From Lachnospiraceae bacterium MD308 (lineage in GTDB: Bacteria > Bacillota > Clostridia > Lachnospirales > Lachnospiraceae), in assembly GCA_000403475.2 (NCBI GenBank), contig KE159796.1, positions 777,736 to 841,735 on the forward strand: a DNA stretch of 64,000 bases, written 5' to 3'. Below are positions 7,126 to 16,237 of the stretch, piece by piece; within the stretch, counting starts at the first letter, position 1; each line of letters begins with the position of its first letter. The position numbers were made by a program, and so were the translations under genes. The notes beneath the pieces are model-generated. The model was not told the DNA's origin and ran no database searches. It saw only the letters and a list, made by a program, of their open reading frames with translations.

Positions 7126-7827
7126 ATGACAGTGACGTATCTGTATCACAGCGGATTTGTGGTGGAATTTGACGATATTGTGCTGGTATTTGATTATTAT
7201 AAGGGGGAACTTCCTGAGACAGTAAGGGGGAAGAAGCTCTATGTATTTTCCAGCCACTATCACAAAGACCATTTCCAGTACAAAGTATTTGACTGGGCGC
7301 TGGAATATGATGCCACATATGTACTTTCGAAGGATATACGGACGAAAGGGCCGGAGGGCAGGACTGTGAAGGTGAAAAGAAGACAGAATCTTTCTGTGGA
7401 CGAATTGCAGATACAGACACTTCGTTCGACGGATGAGGGCGTGGCGTTTCTTGTCCGTGTGAAGGGAATTACCCTTTATCATGCAGGAGATTTGAACTGG
7501 TGGCATTGGGAAGAGGAAGGCCCTGAATACAACGAGAAGATGAAGCGGGATTATCAGGCGGAGATTGGGACAATAGAGGGAGAGCATATCGACCTTGCAT
7601 TTGTTCCGTTAGACCCGAGACTTGAAGAAGCTTATGGGTGGGGAATCGATTATTTTATGCGCCATACAGAGACGATACGTCTGTTTCCCATGCACCTGTG
7701 GGGAGGCTATAAGACCATCCTGAGATTTATAGCTGATCCGCTGTCGGAAGATTACAGGGACAGAATTGTAAAGATTGAGAGAAGACAGCAGAGTTTTGAG
7801 ATGCCGCTGGGTCAGGAGGGATTATGA
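7126..7827 (+). CDS. metallo-beta-lactamase-fold hydrolase (UlaG/YycJ-like group)
   Basis: A 233-aa MBL-fold protein. The metal motif HxHxDH is SHYHKDH (His44, His46, Asp48, His49), a second ligand block is YHAGDLN, and a late His occurs in PMHLWGG. The protein is shorter than RNase J or glyoxalase types and resembles the small single-domain MBL proteins often annotated as Zn-dependent hydrolases. It is encoded one base after mogA and overlaps rnhA by four bases, so all three are translated together. The substrate is unknown; the neighbours (molybdopterin step, RNase H) do not give a clear hint. Confidence 0.85.
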   Translation: MTVTYLYHSGFVVEFDDIVLVFDYYKGELPETVRGKKLYVFSSHYHKDHFQYKVFDWALEYDATYVLSKDIRTKGPEGRTVKVKRRQNLSVDELQIQTLRSTDEGVAFLVRVKGITLYHAGDLNWWHWEEEGPEYNEKMKRDYQAEIGTIEGEHIDLAFVPLDPRLEEAYGWGIDYFMRHTETIRLFPMHLWGGYKTILRFIADPLSEDYRDRIVKIERRQQSFEMPLGQEGL

Positions 7828-8294
7828 AAGTAAGTATTTATACAGACGGCGCAGCGCGCGGTAATCCGGACGGCCCCGGAGGATATGGTACAGTGCTTGA
7901 GTATGTGGATTTCAAAGGAGAACTTCACAGGAAAGAGATTTCACAGGGGTATAAAAAGACAACGAACAACCGTATGGAGCTGATGGCGGTGATTGCGGGG
8001 CTTGAAGCATTAAACCGCGCCTGCGAGGTTGAGCTATACTCGGATTCTAAGTATGTGGTGGATGCTTTTAATCAGCACTGGATTGACGGATGGCTGAAAA
8101 AGGGGTGGAAGCGGGGAAAGAATGAGCCGGTCAAGAATGTCGATTTGTGGAAACGATTGCTGGCGGCAAAGGAGAAGCATCAAGTGAAGTTTATCTGGGT
8201 GAAGGGCCATGACGGACATCCCCAGAATGAGAGATGTGATACGCTGGCAACTACGGCGGCGGACGGCGAAGATTTGATAGATGATACGTTTTGA
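7824..8294 (+). CDS. rnhA: ribonuclease HI
   Basis: RNase HI, 156 aa, cuts RNA in RNA-DNA hybrids such as R-loops and Okazaki primers. The DEDD catalytic residues are visible: Asp8 ([12 protein letters not shown]), Glu52 (NNRMELMAV), Asp74 (LYSDSKYVV) and Asp139 (NERCDTLA), together with a His in the flexible VKGHDGH loop. A basic handle-like segment [11 protein letters not shown] is present. The start overlaps the MBL gene stop as ATGA. It is followed by the RNase P RNA gene. Confidence 0.96.
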   Translation: MKVSIYTDGAARGNPDGPGGYGTVLEYVDFKGELHRKEISQGYKKTTNNRMELMAVIAGLEALNRACEVELYSDSKYVVDAFNQHWIDGWLKKGWKRGKNEPVKNVDLWKRLLAAKEKHQVKFIWVKGHDGHPQNERCDTLATTAADGEDLIDDTF

Positions 8295-8302
8295 AAAGTA
8301 AT

Positions 8303-8331
8303 TTGCCATCAAGAAGAAAGTATGCTATAAT
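8303..8331 (+). promoter_or_regulatory. promoter of the RNase P RNA gene
   Basis: TTGCCA (8303-8308) and TATAAT (8326-8331, preceded by TGC as an extended -10) with a 17-base spacer. Transcription should start about at the first base of the RNase P RNA. Confidence 0.8.
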
Positions 8332-8339
8332 CAAAAATT

Positions 8340-8689
8340 GTGAGTAAGACAGGTAATCGCGGCTGCAAGAGCCGAAAGGCTGCAGGTGAGGAAAGTCCGG
8401 GCTTCACAGGGCAGGATGCCGGATAACGTCCGGTGGAGGCGACTCTAAGGAAAGTGCAACAGAAATGAACCGCCTTCCTTTATGGAAGGTAAGGGTGGAA
8501 GGGCAGTGTAAGAGACTACCGCTTTGCTGGTAACAGCAGAGGCACATGTAAACCCCATCCGAAGCAAGGCCGGATAAAGACTATGTGGCGGCCCGTCACG
8601 TCTTAGGTTGGCTGCTTTAGCCTGCCGGCGACGGCAGGCATAGATAGATGATTACCCATTGACATGACCCGGCTTATCGTCTTGCTCAT
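8340..8689 (+). ncRNA. rnpB: RNase P RNA (catalytic M1-type RNA)
   Basis: The catalytic RNA that trims 5' leaders from pre-tRNAs. Conserved blocks seen are GAGGAAAGTCCGGGCT near 8388, the ACAGAAATG block near 8459, GGCAGTGTAAGAGACTACCG near 8502, AGATAGATGATTACC near 8642 and GACCCGGCTTATCGTC close to the 3' end. The ends pair as P1: GAGTAAGAC (8342-8350) with GTCTTGCTC (8679-8687, one G-U pair). Length about 350 nt, normal for the ancestral type A class. It has its own promoter and a following hairpin. Confidence 0.95.
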
Positions 8690-8703
8690 ATATAAAAGAT
8701 AAG

Positions 8704-8745
8704 AAAGGACAGGGAACATTTATGTTGGCCTGTCCTTTACTGTAT
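8704..8745. terminator. hairpin after rnpB, convergent with pyrI
   Basis: AAAGGACAGG (8704-8713) pairs perfectly with CCTGTCCTTT (8729-8738). The T-rich tail is better on the minus strand, so it may serve both rnpB and pyrI. Confidence 0.6.
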
Positions 8746-8760
8746 TCAGATATTTATCAA

Positions 8761-9213
8761 TTATTTCCGGGCAAGATGTCCGGTGTATTTCTCTTCGCAG
8801 TATTTACAGCGGTAGATCTGTTTTTCTTCGTCTGTAAGCGTGAAGATATGCTCTAATCCCTGCTCAATGGAAGTGATACATCTTGGATTCCGGCAGTGGA
8901 TGACATTTCGGATCTCGGCAGGGAGATGAAGGTCTTTCTTCTCTACGATCTCAGAATTCTTGATGATATTGATGGTGATATTGTGGTCGATAAAGCCTAA
9001 TACGTCAAGATCCATAAAGTCAATCGGGCATTCAATCTTCATAATATCTTTTTTCCCCATCTTGCTGCTTTTTGCATTCTTAATGATCGCCACGCAGCAG
9101 TCCAGCTTGTCCAGATTGAGGTATTTATAAATATCCATGCTCCGGCCTGCCTGTATATGGTCTAACACAAAGCCTTCTTCAATACGGCCGACATTCAGTG
9201 TATTGTTTACCAT
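8761..9213 (-). CDS. pyrI: aspartate carbamoyltransferase regulatory subunit
   Basis: Regulatory chain of aspartate transcarbamoylase, 150 aa. In the E. coli enzyme this chain binds CTP/ATP and tunes the catalytic subunit. The nucleotide-binding N-terminal part begins NTLNVGRIEEGFVLDHI; the C-terminal zinc domain keeps all four cysteines (Cys107, Cys112, Cys136, Cys139 in CRNPRC and CKYC). The start at 9213 is preferred because AAGGAGG lies 7 bases before it; a longer frame from 9249 has no such site and overlaps pyrB. Encoded 22 bases behind pyrB. Confidence 0.95.
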   Translation of the reverse strand: MVNNTLNVGRIEEGFVLDHIQAGRSMDIYKYLNLDKLDCCVAIIKNAKSSKMGKKDIMKIECPIDFMDLDVLGFIDHNITINIIKNSEIVEKKDLHLPAEIRNVIHCRNPRCITSIEQGLEHIFTLTDEEKQIYRCKYCEEKYTGHLARK

Positions 9214-9235
9214 TATGTAATTCCTCCTTATATTC

Positions 9236-10156
9236 TTACTTAACTTCAATTTCCAATAGGGTCAAAATCAATGCCATACGGATGTATACACCGTACTGCA
9301 CCTGCTTAAAGTAAGCAGCTCTGTGATCAGAATCCACCTCTACAGAGATTTCATTTACCCTTGGGAGAGGATGGAGAACATACATATCCTTCGGAGCAAG
9401 CTCCATCTTTTTTGCATCCAGAATGTAGAAATCTTTCATACGGACATAGTCTTCCTCATTAAAGAAGCGCTCTTTCTGGACACGCGTCATATAGAGAAGG
9501 TCGAGATTAGGAAGTGCTTCTTCCAAACGAACTACTTCCTCATAAGGAATCTTATTCTTGTCAAGTACATCAGAGCGGATATAGCCTGGAAGCCTTAATT
9601 CCTCAGGAGAGATCAGTACGAATTTAATTCCTGTATACCTGACCAGAGCGTGAATCAAAGAGTGAACAGTACGTCCGAATTTTAAATCGCCGCACAGCCC
9701 GATTGTCATATTACCCAGGTGTCCTTTTAAAGAGCGTATCGTTAAAAGGTCGGTAAGTGTCTGTGTCGGATGCTGGTGCCCGCCGTCGCCGGCATTGATA
9801 ACCGGGATCGATGAGTGTCTGCATGCGACCATAGGAGCACCTTCTTTTGGATGACGCATCGCACAGATATCTGCATAGCAGGAGATGGTGCGGATTGTAT
9901 CAGATACGCTTTCTCCTTTGGCGGCAGAACTGGAATCTGCAGAAGAAAATCCCATAATATTTCCCCCTAAGTTCAGCATGGCAGCCTCGTGGCTCAGTCT
10001 CGTCCTAGTGCTTGGCTCATAGAAAAGCGTCGCCAGCTTTTTCCCCTCGCACGCGTGGGCGTACTTTGCAGGATTCGCTTCGATGTCCCCGGCAAGATCC
10101 ATAAGTTTTTCCAGTTCTTCTACGGAAAAATCCATTGGACTCATTAAATGTCTCAT
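9236..10156 (-). CDS. pyrB: aspartate carbamoyltransferase catalytic subunit
   Basis: Catalytic subunit, 306 aa, forms N-carbamoyl-aspartate from carbamoyl phosphate and aspartate, the committed step of UMP synthesis. Signature FYEPSTRTR (carbamoyl-phosphate loop), HPTQ and HPLPR are present. It is followed by pyrI, so the enzyme is the allosteric two-chain type. AGGAGG precedes the start. A promoter at 10196-10224 is evident, and no PyrR-type attenuator is seen in the very short leader. Confidence 0.97.
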   Translation of the reverse strand: MRHLMSPMDFSVEELEKLMDLAGDIEANPAKYAHACEGKKLATLFYEPSTRTRLSHEAAMLNLGGNIMGFSSADSSSAAKGESVSDTIRTISCYADICAMRHPKEGAPMVACRHSSIPVINAGDGGHQHPTQTLTDLLTIRSLKGHLGNMTIGLCGDLKFGRTVHSLIHALVRYTGIKFVLISPEELRLPGYIRSDVLDKNKIPYEEVVRLEEALPNLDLLYMTRVQKERFFNEEDYVRMKDFYILDAKKMELAPKDMYVLHPLPRVNEISVEVDSDHRAAYFKQVQYGVYIRMALILTLLEIEVK

Positions 10157-10195
10157 AAATACCTCCTCAATGTGTAGTTAAAATTTCCAAAAGAT

Positions 10196-10224
10196 ATCAT
10201 ATAATAAATAGGAGATATTTTCAA
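10196..10224 (-). promoter_or_regulatory. promoter of pyrBI
   Basis: On the minus strand TTGAAA (plus 10219-10224) and TATGAT (10196-10201) with a 17-base spacer. It overlaps the last codons of the upstream membrane-protein gene. Confidence 0.65.
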
Positions 10225-10616
10225 TGTCTGCAAAGAATTTTTTCAAATAGTAGTCCTGCTCCGAACCAGAGAGGGGCATAATCAAGGCGAATCAGCCCTT
10301 TTACATTCAGCGGACTTTTGCTGTAATCCCATGGGCAGGCCTCGAAACGGCGTAGGAAAGAACCTGTTAAATATTCTCCGGTAAAAATGCAGAGGGTGTA
10401 CACACAGCCACGAAGCCAGAGACTTTGCTTTTTAAGGAGGGTACAGACGGGTTTTAAAAGGCTTGCCATACCGTATATGGGAAACATCCAGATGGAGGTG
10501 TTCCCTACTAATTTAGGGTCTTTGTCTATGAGACAATGTATACTTGTAAAAATGATTTCCATACACCACCCGGTTGTACCGCAGGTGAGAAAATTGCTTC
10601 CGAATTGAGAACGCAT
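10221..10616 (-). CDS. small membrane protein, putative ABC transporter permease (CmpB-like family)
   Basis: A 131-aa protein with about four hydrophobic segments. The block ACPWDYSKSPLNVKGLIRLD followed by a tryptophan-rich helix matches my recollection of the family annotated as putative ABC-transporter permease (ABC_trans_CmpB, PF06541). The start at 10616 is supported by AGGAAGG; the longer frame to 10643 is not. No ABC ATPase is near, so the permease label is doubtful and the role unknown. It ends inside the pyrB promoter and may give some read-through into pyrBI. Confidence 0.65.
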   Translation of the reverse strand: MRSQFGSNFLTCGTTGWCMEIIFTSIHCLIDKDPKLVGNTSIWMFPIYGMASLLKPVCTLLKKQSLWLRGCVYTLCIFTGEYLTGSFLRRFEACPWDYSKSPLNVKGLIRLDYAPLWFGAGLLFEKILCRH

Positions 10617-10743
10617 AATATACCTTCCTCTTTTTGATTTCAAAAAATATTTTGATGAAGAATATTATGCCGGGAGAGCAAAGTTTTTATGACTTGCTCT
10701 GTGTATTTTGTTTGAAAAATGAATTTTGAAAATAATCTTGCAA

Positions 10744-10772
10744 TTGGGAACGTATGGTTGTATAACTATAAT
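10744..10772 (+). promoter_or_regulatory. candidate promoter of pheA
   Basis: TATAAT at 10767-10772 with TTGGGA at 10744-10749, spacer 17 bases, 47 bases before the start. The -35 is weak. Confidence 0.5.
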
Positions 10773-10818
10773 AGCTGGCGCCGGTGCGGCGCAAAAATTG
10801 GTGGGAGGAATGAAGAAT

Positions 10819-11949
10819 ATGGCTACATTAGAGGAACTGCGCAGGCAGCTTGACGAAGTGGATGACGAGATGGTAAAGCTTTTTGAAAAGCGTATGAGTA
10901 TCTGTGAACAGGTAGGAGAATATAAGGTGGGGTGTGGCCGGAAGGTGTTTGACCGACAGCGGGAGGCGGGGAAGCTTTCCGATGTGGCTGGGAAGGCGTC
11001 CACTGAATTTAATAAAAAGGGCATCAAAGAATTGTATCAGCAATTGATGTCTATGAGCAGGAAATTACAGTATCAGCAGCTTGTGAAGGCAGGGGCGCTT
11101 GGGCGGCTTCCATTTATCGAGATGCCGTCCATTGATATGGAGAATGTAAGAATTGTGTTTCAGGGGACAGAAGGGGCATACAGCCAGGCGGCAATGCACA
11201 ATTATTTTGGAAAGGACTGCAACAGCTTTCATGTGAATACGTTTCGGGAAGCTATGGAGGCCATTGAAGAGGGGGCGGCAGACTATGCGGTGCTTCCGAT
11301 TGAGAACGCCATCGCAGGAGCGGTCAATGAGGTATATGATCTTTTGGCGGAATTTGAAAATTATATTGTAGGTGAGACGATCTTGCCGGTTAAGCATACG
11401 CTGTGCGGACTTACGGGAGCTTCCATTTCTGATATCGTGCAGGTGTATTCCAAGGCGGAGGCGCTTATGCAGACCAGCCGTTTTTTGAGCTCTCATCCGG
11501 ACTGGCAGCAGATAAGCGTTGCCAATACTGCTGTGGCGGCAAAAAAGATTTTAGAGGATGCAGATAAGGGGCAGGCTGCGGTGTGCAGCGCTTATGCGGC
11601 GCAAGTCTACGGGCTGTCTGTGCTGGCGGAGAATATCAATGATGAGAGTGACAACAGCACAAGATTTATTGTCGTGACGAATCAGAAAGTGTTCTCAAAA
11701 GAGGCAAAAAAGATTAGCATATGCTTTGAACTGCCCCATGAGCCGGCGTCACTTTACCAGCTTTTGTCTCATTTCGTTTACAATAATCTGAATATGACGA
11801 AGATTGAGTCAAGGCCGGTGGAAGGAAGGAACTGGGAATACCGGTTCTTTATCGACTTTGACGGGAATCTGGCAGACCCGGCGGTAAAAAATGCAATCCG
11901 GGGGCTCAGGGAGGAGAGCCGGAACTTAAGAATCTTTGGGAACTATTGA
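10819..11949 (+). CDS. pheA: bifunctional chorismate mutase / prephenate dehydratase (P-protein)
   Basis: A 376-aa fusion enzyme making phenylpyruvate from chorismate. Residues 1-90 are an AroQ-type chorismate mutase (LEELRRQLDEVDDEMVKLFE, then RKVFDRQRE). Residues about 112-290 are prephenate dehydratase (VFQGTEGAYSQAA, LPIENAIAGAV, and DNSTRFIVV containing the Thr-Arg-Phe motif). The last 80 residues form an ACT domain with the phenylalanine-binding type motifs (ELPHEPASLYQLL, KIESRPVEGRNWEYRFFID). GGAGGA precedes the ATG at 10819; the in-frame ATG at 10810 sits too close to it. Feedback inhibition by phenylalanine is expected from the ACT domain. Confidence 0.96.
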   Translation: MATLEELRRQLDEVDDEMVKLFEKRMSICEQVGEYKVGCGRKVFDRQREAGKLSDVAGKASTEFNKKGIKELYQQLMSMSRKLQYQQLVKAGALGRLPFIEMPSIDMENVRIVFQGTEGAYSQAAMHNYFGKDCNSFHVNTFREAMEAIEEGAADYAVLPIENAIAGAVNEVYDLLAEFENYIVGETILPVKHTLCGLTGASISDIVQVYSKAEALMQTSRFLSSHPDWQQISVANTAVAAKKILEDADKGQAAVCSAYAAQVYGLSVLAENINDESDNSTRFIVVTNQKVFSKEAKKISICFELPHEPASLYQLLSHFVYNNLNMTKIESRPVEGRNWEYRFFIDFDGNLADPAVKNAIRGLREESRNLRIFGNY

Positions 11950-11960
11950 TTTGCCTCATA

Positions 11961-11989
11961 TTGCGCACAGCTTTTATTAATGGTATAAT
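11961..11989 (+). promoter_or_regulatory. promoter of the solute-binding protein / chemoreceptor cluster
   Basis: TTGCGC (11961-11966) and TATAAT (11984-11989, with TGG extension) separated by 17 bases, 55 bases before the lipoprotein start. Confidence 0.65.
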
Positions 11990-12044
11990 ATTCCAGTGCT
12001 TTATTGCATAGGGAAAATGATAAAATATAAGGGATGGAGTACAG

Positions 12045-13277
12045 ATGAAAAGAAAAATATGCAGTTTAATCTTAGGGGCTTTATGTGCTGTATCGCTTGT
12101 CGGCTGCGGGTTGGGCGAGGAAAAAGAGGCGGCAGATACAGGGCAGAAAAAGATAGCGCTGACTGTCTGGGCGGCGAAGGAAGATGAGGAACTGATGGGG
12201 CAGATCATCCAGAGCTTTGAAAAACAGTACCAGGGGCAGGCGGATTTTCAGATTACTTTCCAGGAACAGGGAGAATCACAATGTAAGGATGTGCTGATTG
12301 GCGGCCTGGAGGAAGGCGCGGATGTATTTACCTTTGCAGACGACCAGCTGAATACGCTGGCGGCTGCCGGTGCTCTTGACCCGGTGAAGAATGCGGATGA
12401 GATTAAGAATAAAAGCCTTCCGGCGGCAGTGGAGGCAGCGTCAGTCGGGGATACCTTGTATGCATATCCGCTGACGGCAGATAATGGATATTTTCTTTAT
12501 TATAATAAAAAATACATTTCTGATAAACAGGTAAAGACGCTGGATGGCATTCTTGAAGCAGCGGCAGAGCAAGGAAAGAAGTTCGTGATGGACTGGTCTT
12601 CTGCCTGGTATGTGTATTCCTTTTTCGGCAATACGAATCTTACAGTGGGGCTAAGCGACGACGGCATTACCAATTATTGTACATGGAATGCGAAAGACGG
12701 GGAAATAAAGGGCGTTGATGTAGCGCAGGCCATGCTTAAGCTCTCAGGCAGCAAAGGCTTTGACAATCGGACGGATGAAGAGTTTCTTGCGGGTGTTAAG
12801 GACGGCTCTGTCATCGCAGGTGTCAGCGGCGTGTGGAACGCGGTCGCTATTGAGGAGGCCTGGGGAGCGGATACGGGAGCTTCAAAGCTTCCTACATATA
12901 CTTGTGACGGGCGCCAGATACAGATGGCTTCCTTTTCCGGCTGCAAGCTGATTGGCGTGAATGCCTACTCCAAGCATCCGGTGTGGGCGTCAAGGCTTGC
13001 AGAGTGGATTACAAATGAGGAAAATCAAAGACTACGATTTGAGATGCGCGGGCAGGGGCCGTCCGACCTTACGGTTGCGGACTCCGCAGAAATCAAAGAG
13101 TCCCCGGCAATCGCCGCGCTTTTAGCTCAGTCAAAATATGCCCAGCTGCAGCGGGTAGGCGGCAAGTTCTGGGACCCGGTATCGGAATTTGCGGGGAATC
13201 TGGCGGCGGGCAACCCATCCGGGGAAAGCCTGCAAAAGCAGTTGGATAAGATGACTGAGGGCGTTTGTGAAAGATAG
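12045..13277 (+). CDS. extracellular solute-binding lipoprotein (maltose-binding-protein fold)
   Basis: A 410-aa lipoprotein: signal peptide with lipobox LVGC, lipidated Cys21. The mature part has the type 1 sugar-binding layout of MalE-like proteins (ALTVWAAKEDEELM near the N-terminus, then DNGYFLYYNKKYIS). Such proteins usually deliver sugars to an ABC permease pair, but none follows here. Instead, a methyl-accepting-chemotaxis-like gene starts 42 bases later, then an AAA ATPase gene. The layout suggests either that the permeases are elsewhere or that this protein serves as a ligand sensor for the chemoreceptor. The ligand is not predictable. Confidence 0.85.
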   Translation: MKRKICSLILGALCAVSLVGCGLGEEKEAADTGQKKIALTVWAAKEDEELMGQIIQSFEKQYQGQADFQITFQEQGESQCKDVLIGGLEEGADVFTFADDQLNTLAAAGALDPVKNADEIKNKSLPAAVEAASVGDTLYAYPLTADNGYFLYYNKKYISDKQVKTLDGILEAAAEQGKKFVMDWSSAWYVYSFFGNTNLTVGLSDDGITNYCTWNAKDGEIKGVDVAQAMLKLSGSKGFDNRTDEEFLAGVKDGSVIAGVSGVWNAVAIEEAWGADTGASKLPTYTCDGRQIQMASFSGCKLIGVNAYSKHPVWASRLAEWITNEENQRLRFEMRGQGPSDLTVADSAEIKESPAIAALLAQSKYAQLQRVGGKFWDPVSEFAGNLAAGNPSGESLQKQLDKMTEGVCER

Positions 13278-13319
13278 ATTAGGGATACAGGCAGCATAAC
13301 GAAAGGACCGTAGGATAAG

Positions 13320-14906
13320 ATGAAAAAGAAGCTTAGTATACAACAGCGCCTTATACTTCCCATTCTCCTTCTGGGAGCGGTGGCGCTGCTGTCAAATATT
13401 CTGTCAGTGTTTAGTATTAATAATGTGAATTCAAATGCGTCGAAAATCGTGGATAACTATATGGTAGGCTCAGAGGTTCTGCAGAATATCCGCCGTACAA
13501 CGACGAACATCCACAAGATGGCGCTGTCTCATATTGTTGCGACGGATTATGATACGATGATCACTGTTGTTGCCCAGATTAAGGAAGAAGAAGAGGTATT
13601 GGAAGATTATCTGGAGGAATATGAGGCATATATTATCGAAGATGAAAAGCAGGTCTATGAGCAATTGCTTGGCAATTATGACGCCTTTAAGCATGCATTG
13701 GTTGATCTTGTGTGCGCGAGTGCGGACAGCAGGACGCAGGACGCCTACGCTTTTGCAAACGGTGACGTGGCAAACTTCGGAGCGGCGATCGAGAGCAATA
13801 CGGATGAGCTTTATGCGGCAGTCAGCGACCGGACAGCCAGTGCAAGAAAGCGGCTGTTTTTCGTCTATATCGTATCACTCGTCATTGCTGCGGCAGCCGT
13901 CGTTACCAGTGCGGTCCTGGTACTTGCAGCAGTCCGGATCATTAAAAAATATGTGATTACGCCAATCAAGGGCACTGTAGAGACACTTCAGGACAGTTCA
14001 AAGCGGCTTGATGAGATGGCGGGTGAGGTGTTAAAGCGTACCCGTACGTCCAGGGAGAGTGCAGGCGGGTTATCTTCCCTGGCGGATGCCTTGTCGGGTT
14101 CTATACAAAAGGTGGCAAGCAATGCAGCTAATATCAATCACAGCGCCACAGAAATCAAGGTGGATGTGCAGGATATGGCCAAGGAGTGCAGTGCGATTAC
14201 CGGGTATTCTGCTTCGATGAAGGTGCGTGCCAGCGAGATGGAGGAGTTCGCTCAGACAAATACAGAGATTATCAGGAAAAAAGCGTCGGATATATTAGAG
14301 GAACTTGGGGAGGCCATTGAGAATAGCAAAAGTGTAGATCAGGTAAATAATCTGACCAAAGAGATTGTGGCAATTGCCTCAACGACAAATCTTATTGCCC
14401 TCAATGCTTCTGTAGAGGCGATGCGCGCCGGAGAGGCCGGGAACGGTTTTTCGGTGGTGGCCAGAGAGATCAAGAGTTTAGCGCGCTCCTGCGGAGAGAC
14501 TGCGGCACGTATCCAGGAGGTCAACGAGATTGTTACTAGTGCGGTGCATAATCTTTCCAGACACTCCCAGGATATGGTGGATTACCTCAATGATACGATT
14601 CTTACAGAGTTCCAGGAATTTGTTGGCTCCGGCAGGCAGTATAAGGAGGATGCGGACTATGTAAAAGAGATGATCGACGCGTTCAACAGCAGAACGGACA
14701 GACTGAGAAATTCTATGACGGAGATCGCGGCTTCCATCGAAAGTATTACAAAGGCCATTGATGAGGGCGCCTCCGGAATTACCGGCGTCGCGGGCAGTAC
14801 GAAGGGACTGGTGGATGATATGGCAGATATTACAGCGCGCATGGATGTGAACCGGGAGATTGTGGAAGAGCTGAAAAAGCAGATGGAAGTATTTGCTGAT
14901 TTTTAA
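13320..14906 (+). CDS. methyl-accepting chemotaxis-like receptor
   Basis: A 528-aa membrane receptor. TM1 is about residues 9-32, a roughly 150-residue extracellular four-helix-bundle-like domain follows, TM2 is about residues 182-208, then a HAMP-like linker and a long coiled coil. The signalling tip near residues 345-395 reads IVAIASTTNLIALNAS then VEAMRAGEAGNGFSVVAREI, a slightly diverged form of the canonical chemoreceptor hairpin. The gene lies between an orphan solute-binding lipoprotein and an AAA ATPase. No che or flagellar genes occur in the window, so it may act in motility or another output. Family assignment is secure; the ligand is inferred only from the neighbour. Confidence 0.88.
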   Translation: MKKKLSIQQRLILPILLLGAVALLSNILSVFSINNVNSNASKIVDNYMVGSEVLQNIRRTTTNIHKMALSHIVATDYDTMITVVAQIKEEEEVLEDYLEEYEAYIIEDEKQVYEQLLGNYDAFKHALVDLVCASADSRTQDAYAFANGDVANFGAAIESNTDELYAAVSDRTASARKRLFFVYIVSLVIAAAAVVTSAVLVLAAVRIIKKYVITPIKGTVETLQDSSKRLDEMAGEVLKRTRTSRESAGGLSSLADALSGSIQKVASNAANINHSATEIKVDVQDMAKECSAITGYSASMKVRASEMEEFAQTNTEIIRKKASDILEELGEAIENSKSVDQVNNLTKEIVAIASTTNLIALNASVEAMRAGEAGNGFSVVAREIKSLARSCGETAARIQEVNEIVTSAVHNLSRHSQDMVDYLNDTILTEFQEFVGSGRQYKEDADYVKEMIDAFNSRTDRLRNSMTEIAASIESITKAIDEGASGITGVAGSTKGLVDDMADITARMDVNREIVEELKKQMEVFADF

Positions 14907-14944
14907 AAGCGTTAAATGGTATTTTGAAGGATGGGATATACGTG

Positions 14945-16237
14945 ATGGGTACGAAGGAATTGATGCTGTATCGTGATATGGAGAACGGAGAAATCCTTAA
15001 GGATATGGCATTTTTGATGGGAAATTATAAAAATGAATACTATAACCGGGAGGATTTAAAAGAGCTTCTTTTTGAGACTGTGCACAGACTTTTGGAGTTG
15101 TCAGTCAGTTATGGATTTGAAGGGAATCTATGGCATACGTATCTGACTTATCTGCTTGCCAGCCATGAGAATGCCTACAGTACTTCCTGCGAAATCATTG
15201 GTGAGATCACGGGCAGTATCAATTGTGCGGCGCTCCACGATTTTTCTATATTCAAAGGGTTGTTTGATTACGATTTTTCAGATATGGAGGCAGTGATGGG
15301 GACGGACTGTGTCTCGTTGCTTCTTAGTTATACGGGAAGCGGCGGTCACGGGAAGGTATTTAACAGGAGAATCAGGGACCGGATCTGTGAGCTTTCGAGG
15401 CAGCTTGCAAAGGCGACGGACGGCGGAGAATTTAAAAAGACAGTCACCTGCTTTTATCGGGACTTTGGAGTAGGAAAGCTTGGACTTCACAAGGGGTTTA
15501 GGGTGGAACATGGCGAGATGGGAGCGCAGATTGTGCCGATTACAAAGATTGCCCATGTTCATCTTGATGATCTTATCGGATATGAGATTGCCAAGAAGAA
15601 GCTTGTTGACAATACAGAAGCGTTTATAAACGGAAGGAAAGCCAATAACTGCTTGCTTTTCGGTGATGCGGGGACAGGAAAATCGTCATCTGTAAAAGCG
15701 ATTTTGAATCAATATTATGACAGAGGGCTGCGCATGATTGAGGTGTACAGACATCAGTTCCATGATCTCAACGATGTGATTTCCCAGATAAAGAACCGCA
15801 ATTATAAATTTATTATCTATATGGACGACCTTTCTTTTGAGGAATTTGAGACAGAATATAAGTATTTGAAGGCCGTCATTGAGGGCGGGTTAGAGCGCAG
15901 GCCAGACAATGTGCTGATATACGCAACTTCCAATCGCAGGCATCTCATACGTGAAAGTTTCCGGGATAAGGAAGAGAGAGAGGAAGATCTTCACAGCAAT
16001 GACACAGTGCAAGAGAAATTGTCTCTGGTGGCAAGGTTCGGAGTTACCATTTATTTTGGAAAACCGGAGAAGAAGGAGTTCCAGGAGATTGTAAGGCAGC
16101 TTGCAAAAAGAAGTAATATTGTCATGGCCGAGGAGGAGCTTCTTTCGGAGGCAAATAAATGGGAGTTAAGTCACGGGGGATTATCCGGCAGGACGGCACA
16201 ACAGTTTATTGATTATCTGGCGGGGACTTATGAATAA
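14945..16237 (+). CDS. DUF815-family AAA ATPase
   Basis: A 430-aa ATPase. The N-terminal 190 residues are family-specific helical sequence; the C-terminal part is an AAA core with Walker A GDAGTGKSS (about residues 240-248), Walker B IIYMDDLSFEE (about 290-300) and an ATSNRRHLI sensor-like segment. This layout is that of the DUF815 family, whose function is not established. The ATG at 14945 is preferred over an in-frame TTG at 14924; spacing of the weak GAAGGA site leaves GTG 14942 possible. It is 38 bases behind the chemoreceptor and its stop overlaps the MATE gene start. Confidence 0.82.
   Translation: MGTKELMLYRDMENGEILKDMAFLMGNYKNEYYNREDLKELLFETVHRLLELSVSYGFEGNLWHTYLTYLLASHENAYSTSCEIIGEITGSINCAALHDFSIFKGLFDYDFSDMEAVMGTDCVSLLLSYTGSGGHGKVFNRRIRDRICELSRQLAKATDGGEFKKTVTCFYRDFGVGKLGLHKGFRVEHGEMGAQIVPITKIAHVHLDDLIGYEIAKKKLVDNTEAFINGRKANNCLLFGDAGTGKSSSVKAILNQYYDRGLRMIEVYRHQFHDLNDVISQIKNRNYKFIIYMDDLSFEEFETEYKYLKAVIEGGLERRPDNVLIYATSNRRHLIRESFRDKEEREEDLHSNDTVQEKLSLVARFGVTIYFGKPEKKEFQEIVRQLAKRSNIVMAEEELLSEANKWELSHGGLSGRTAQQFIDYLAGTYE

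Noticed and set aside
10676-10700. AGAGCAA/TTGCTCT hairpin as riboswitch before pheA
   Set aside because: Seven-base stem upstream of the putative promoter, hence not in the pheA transcript.
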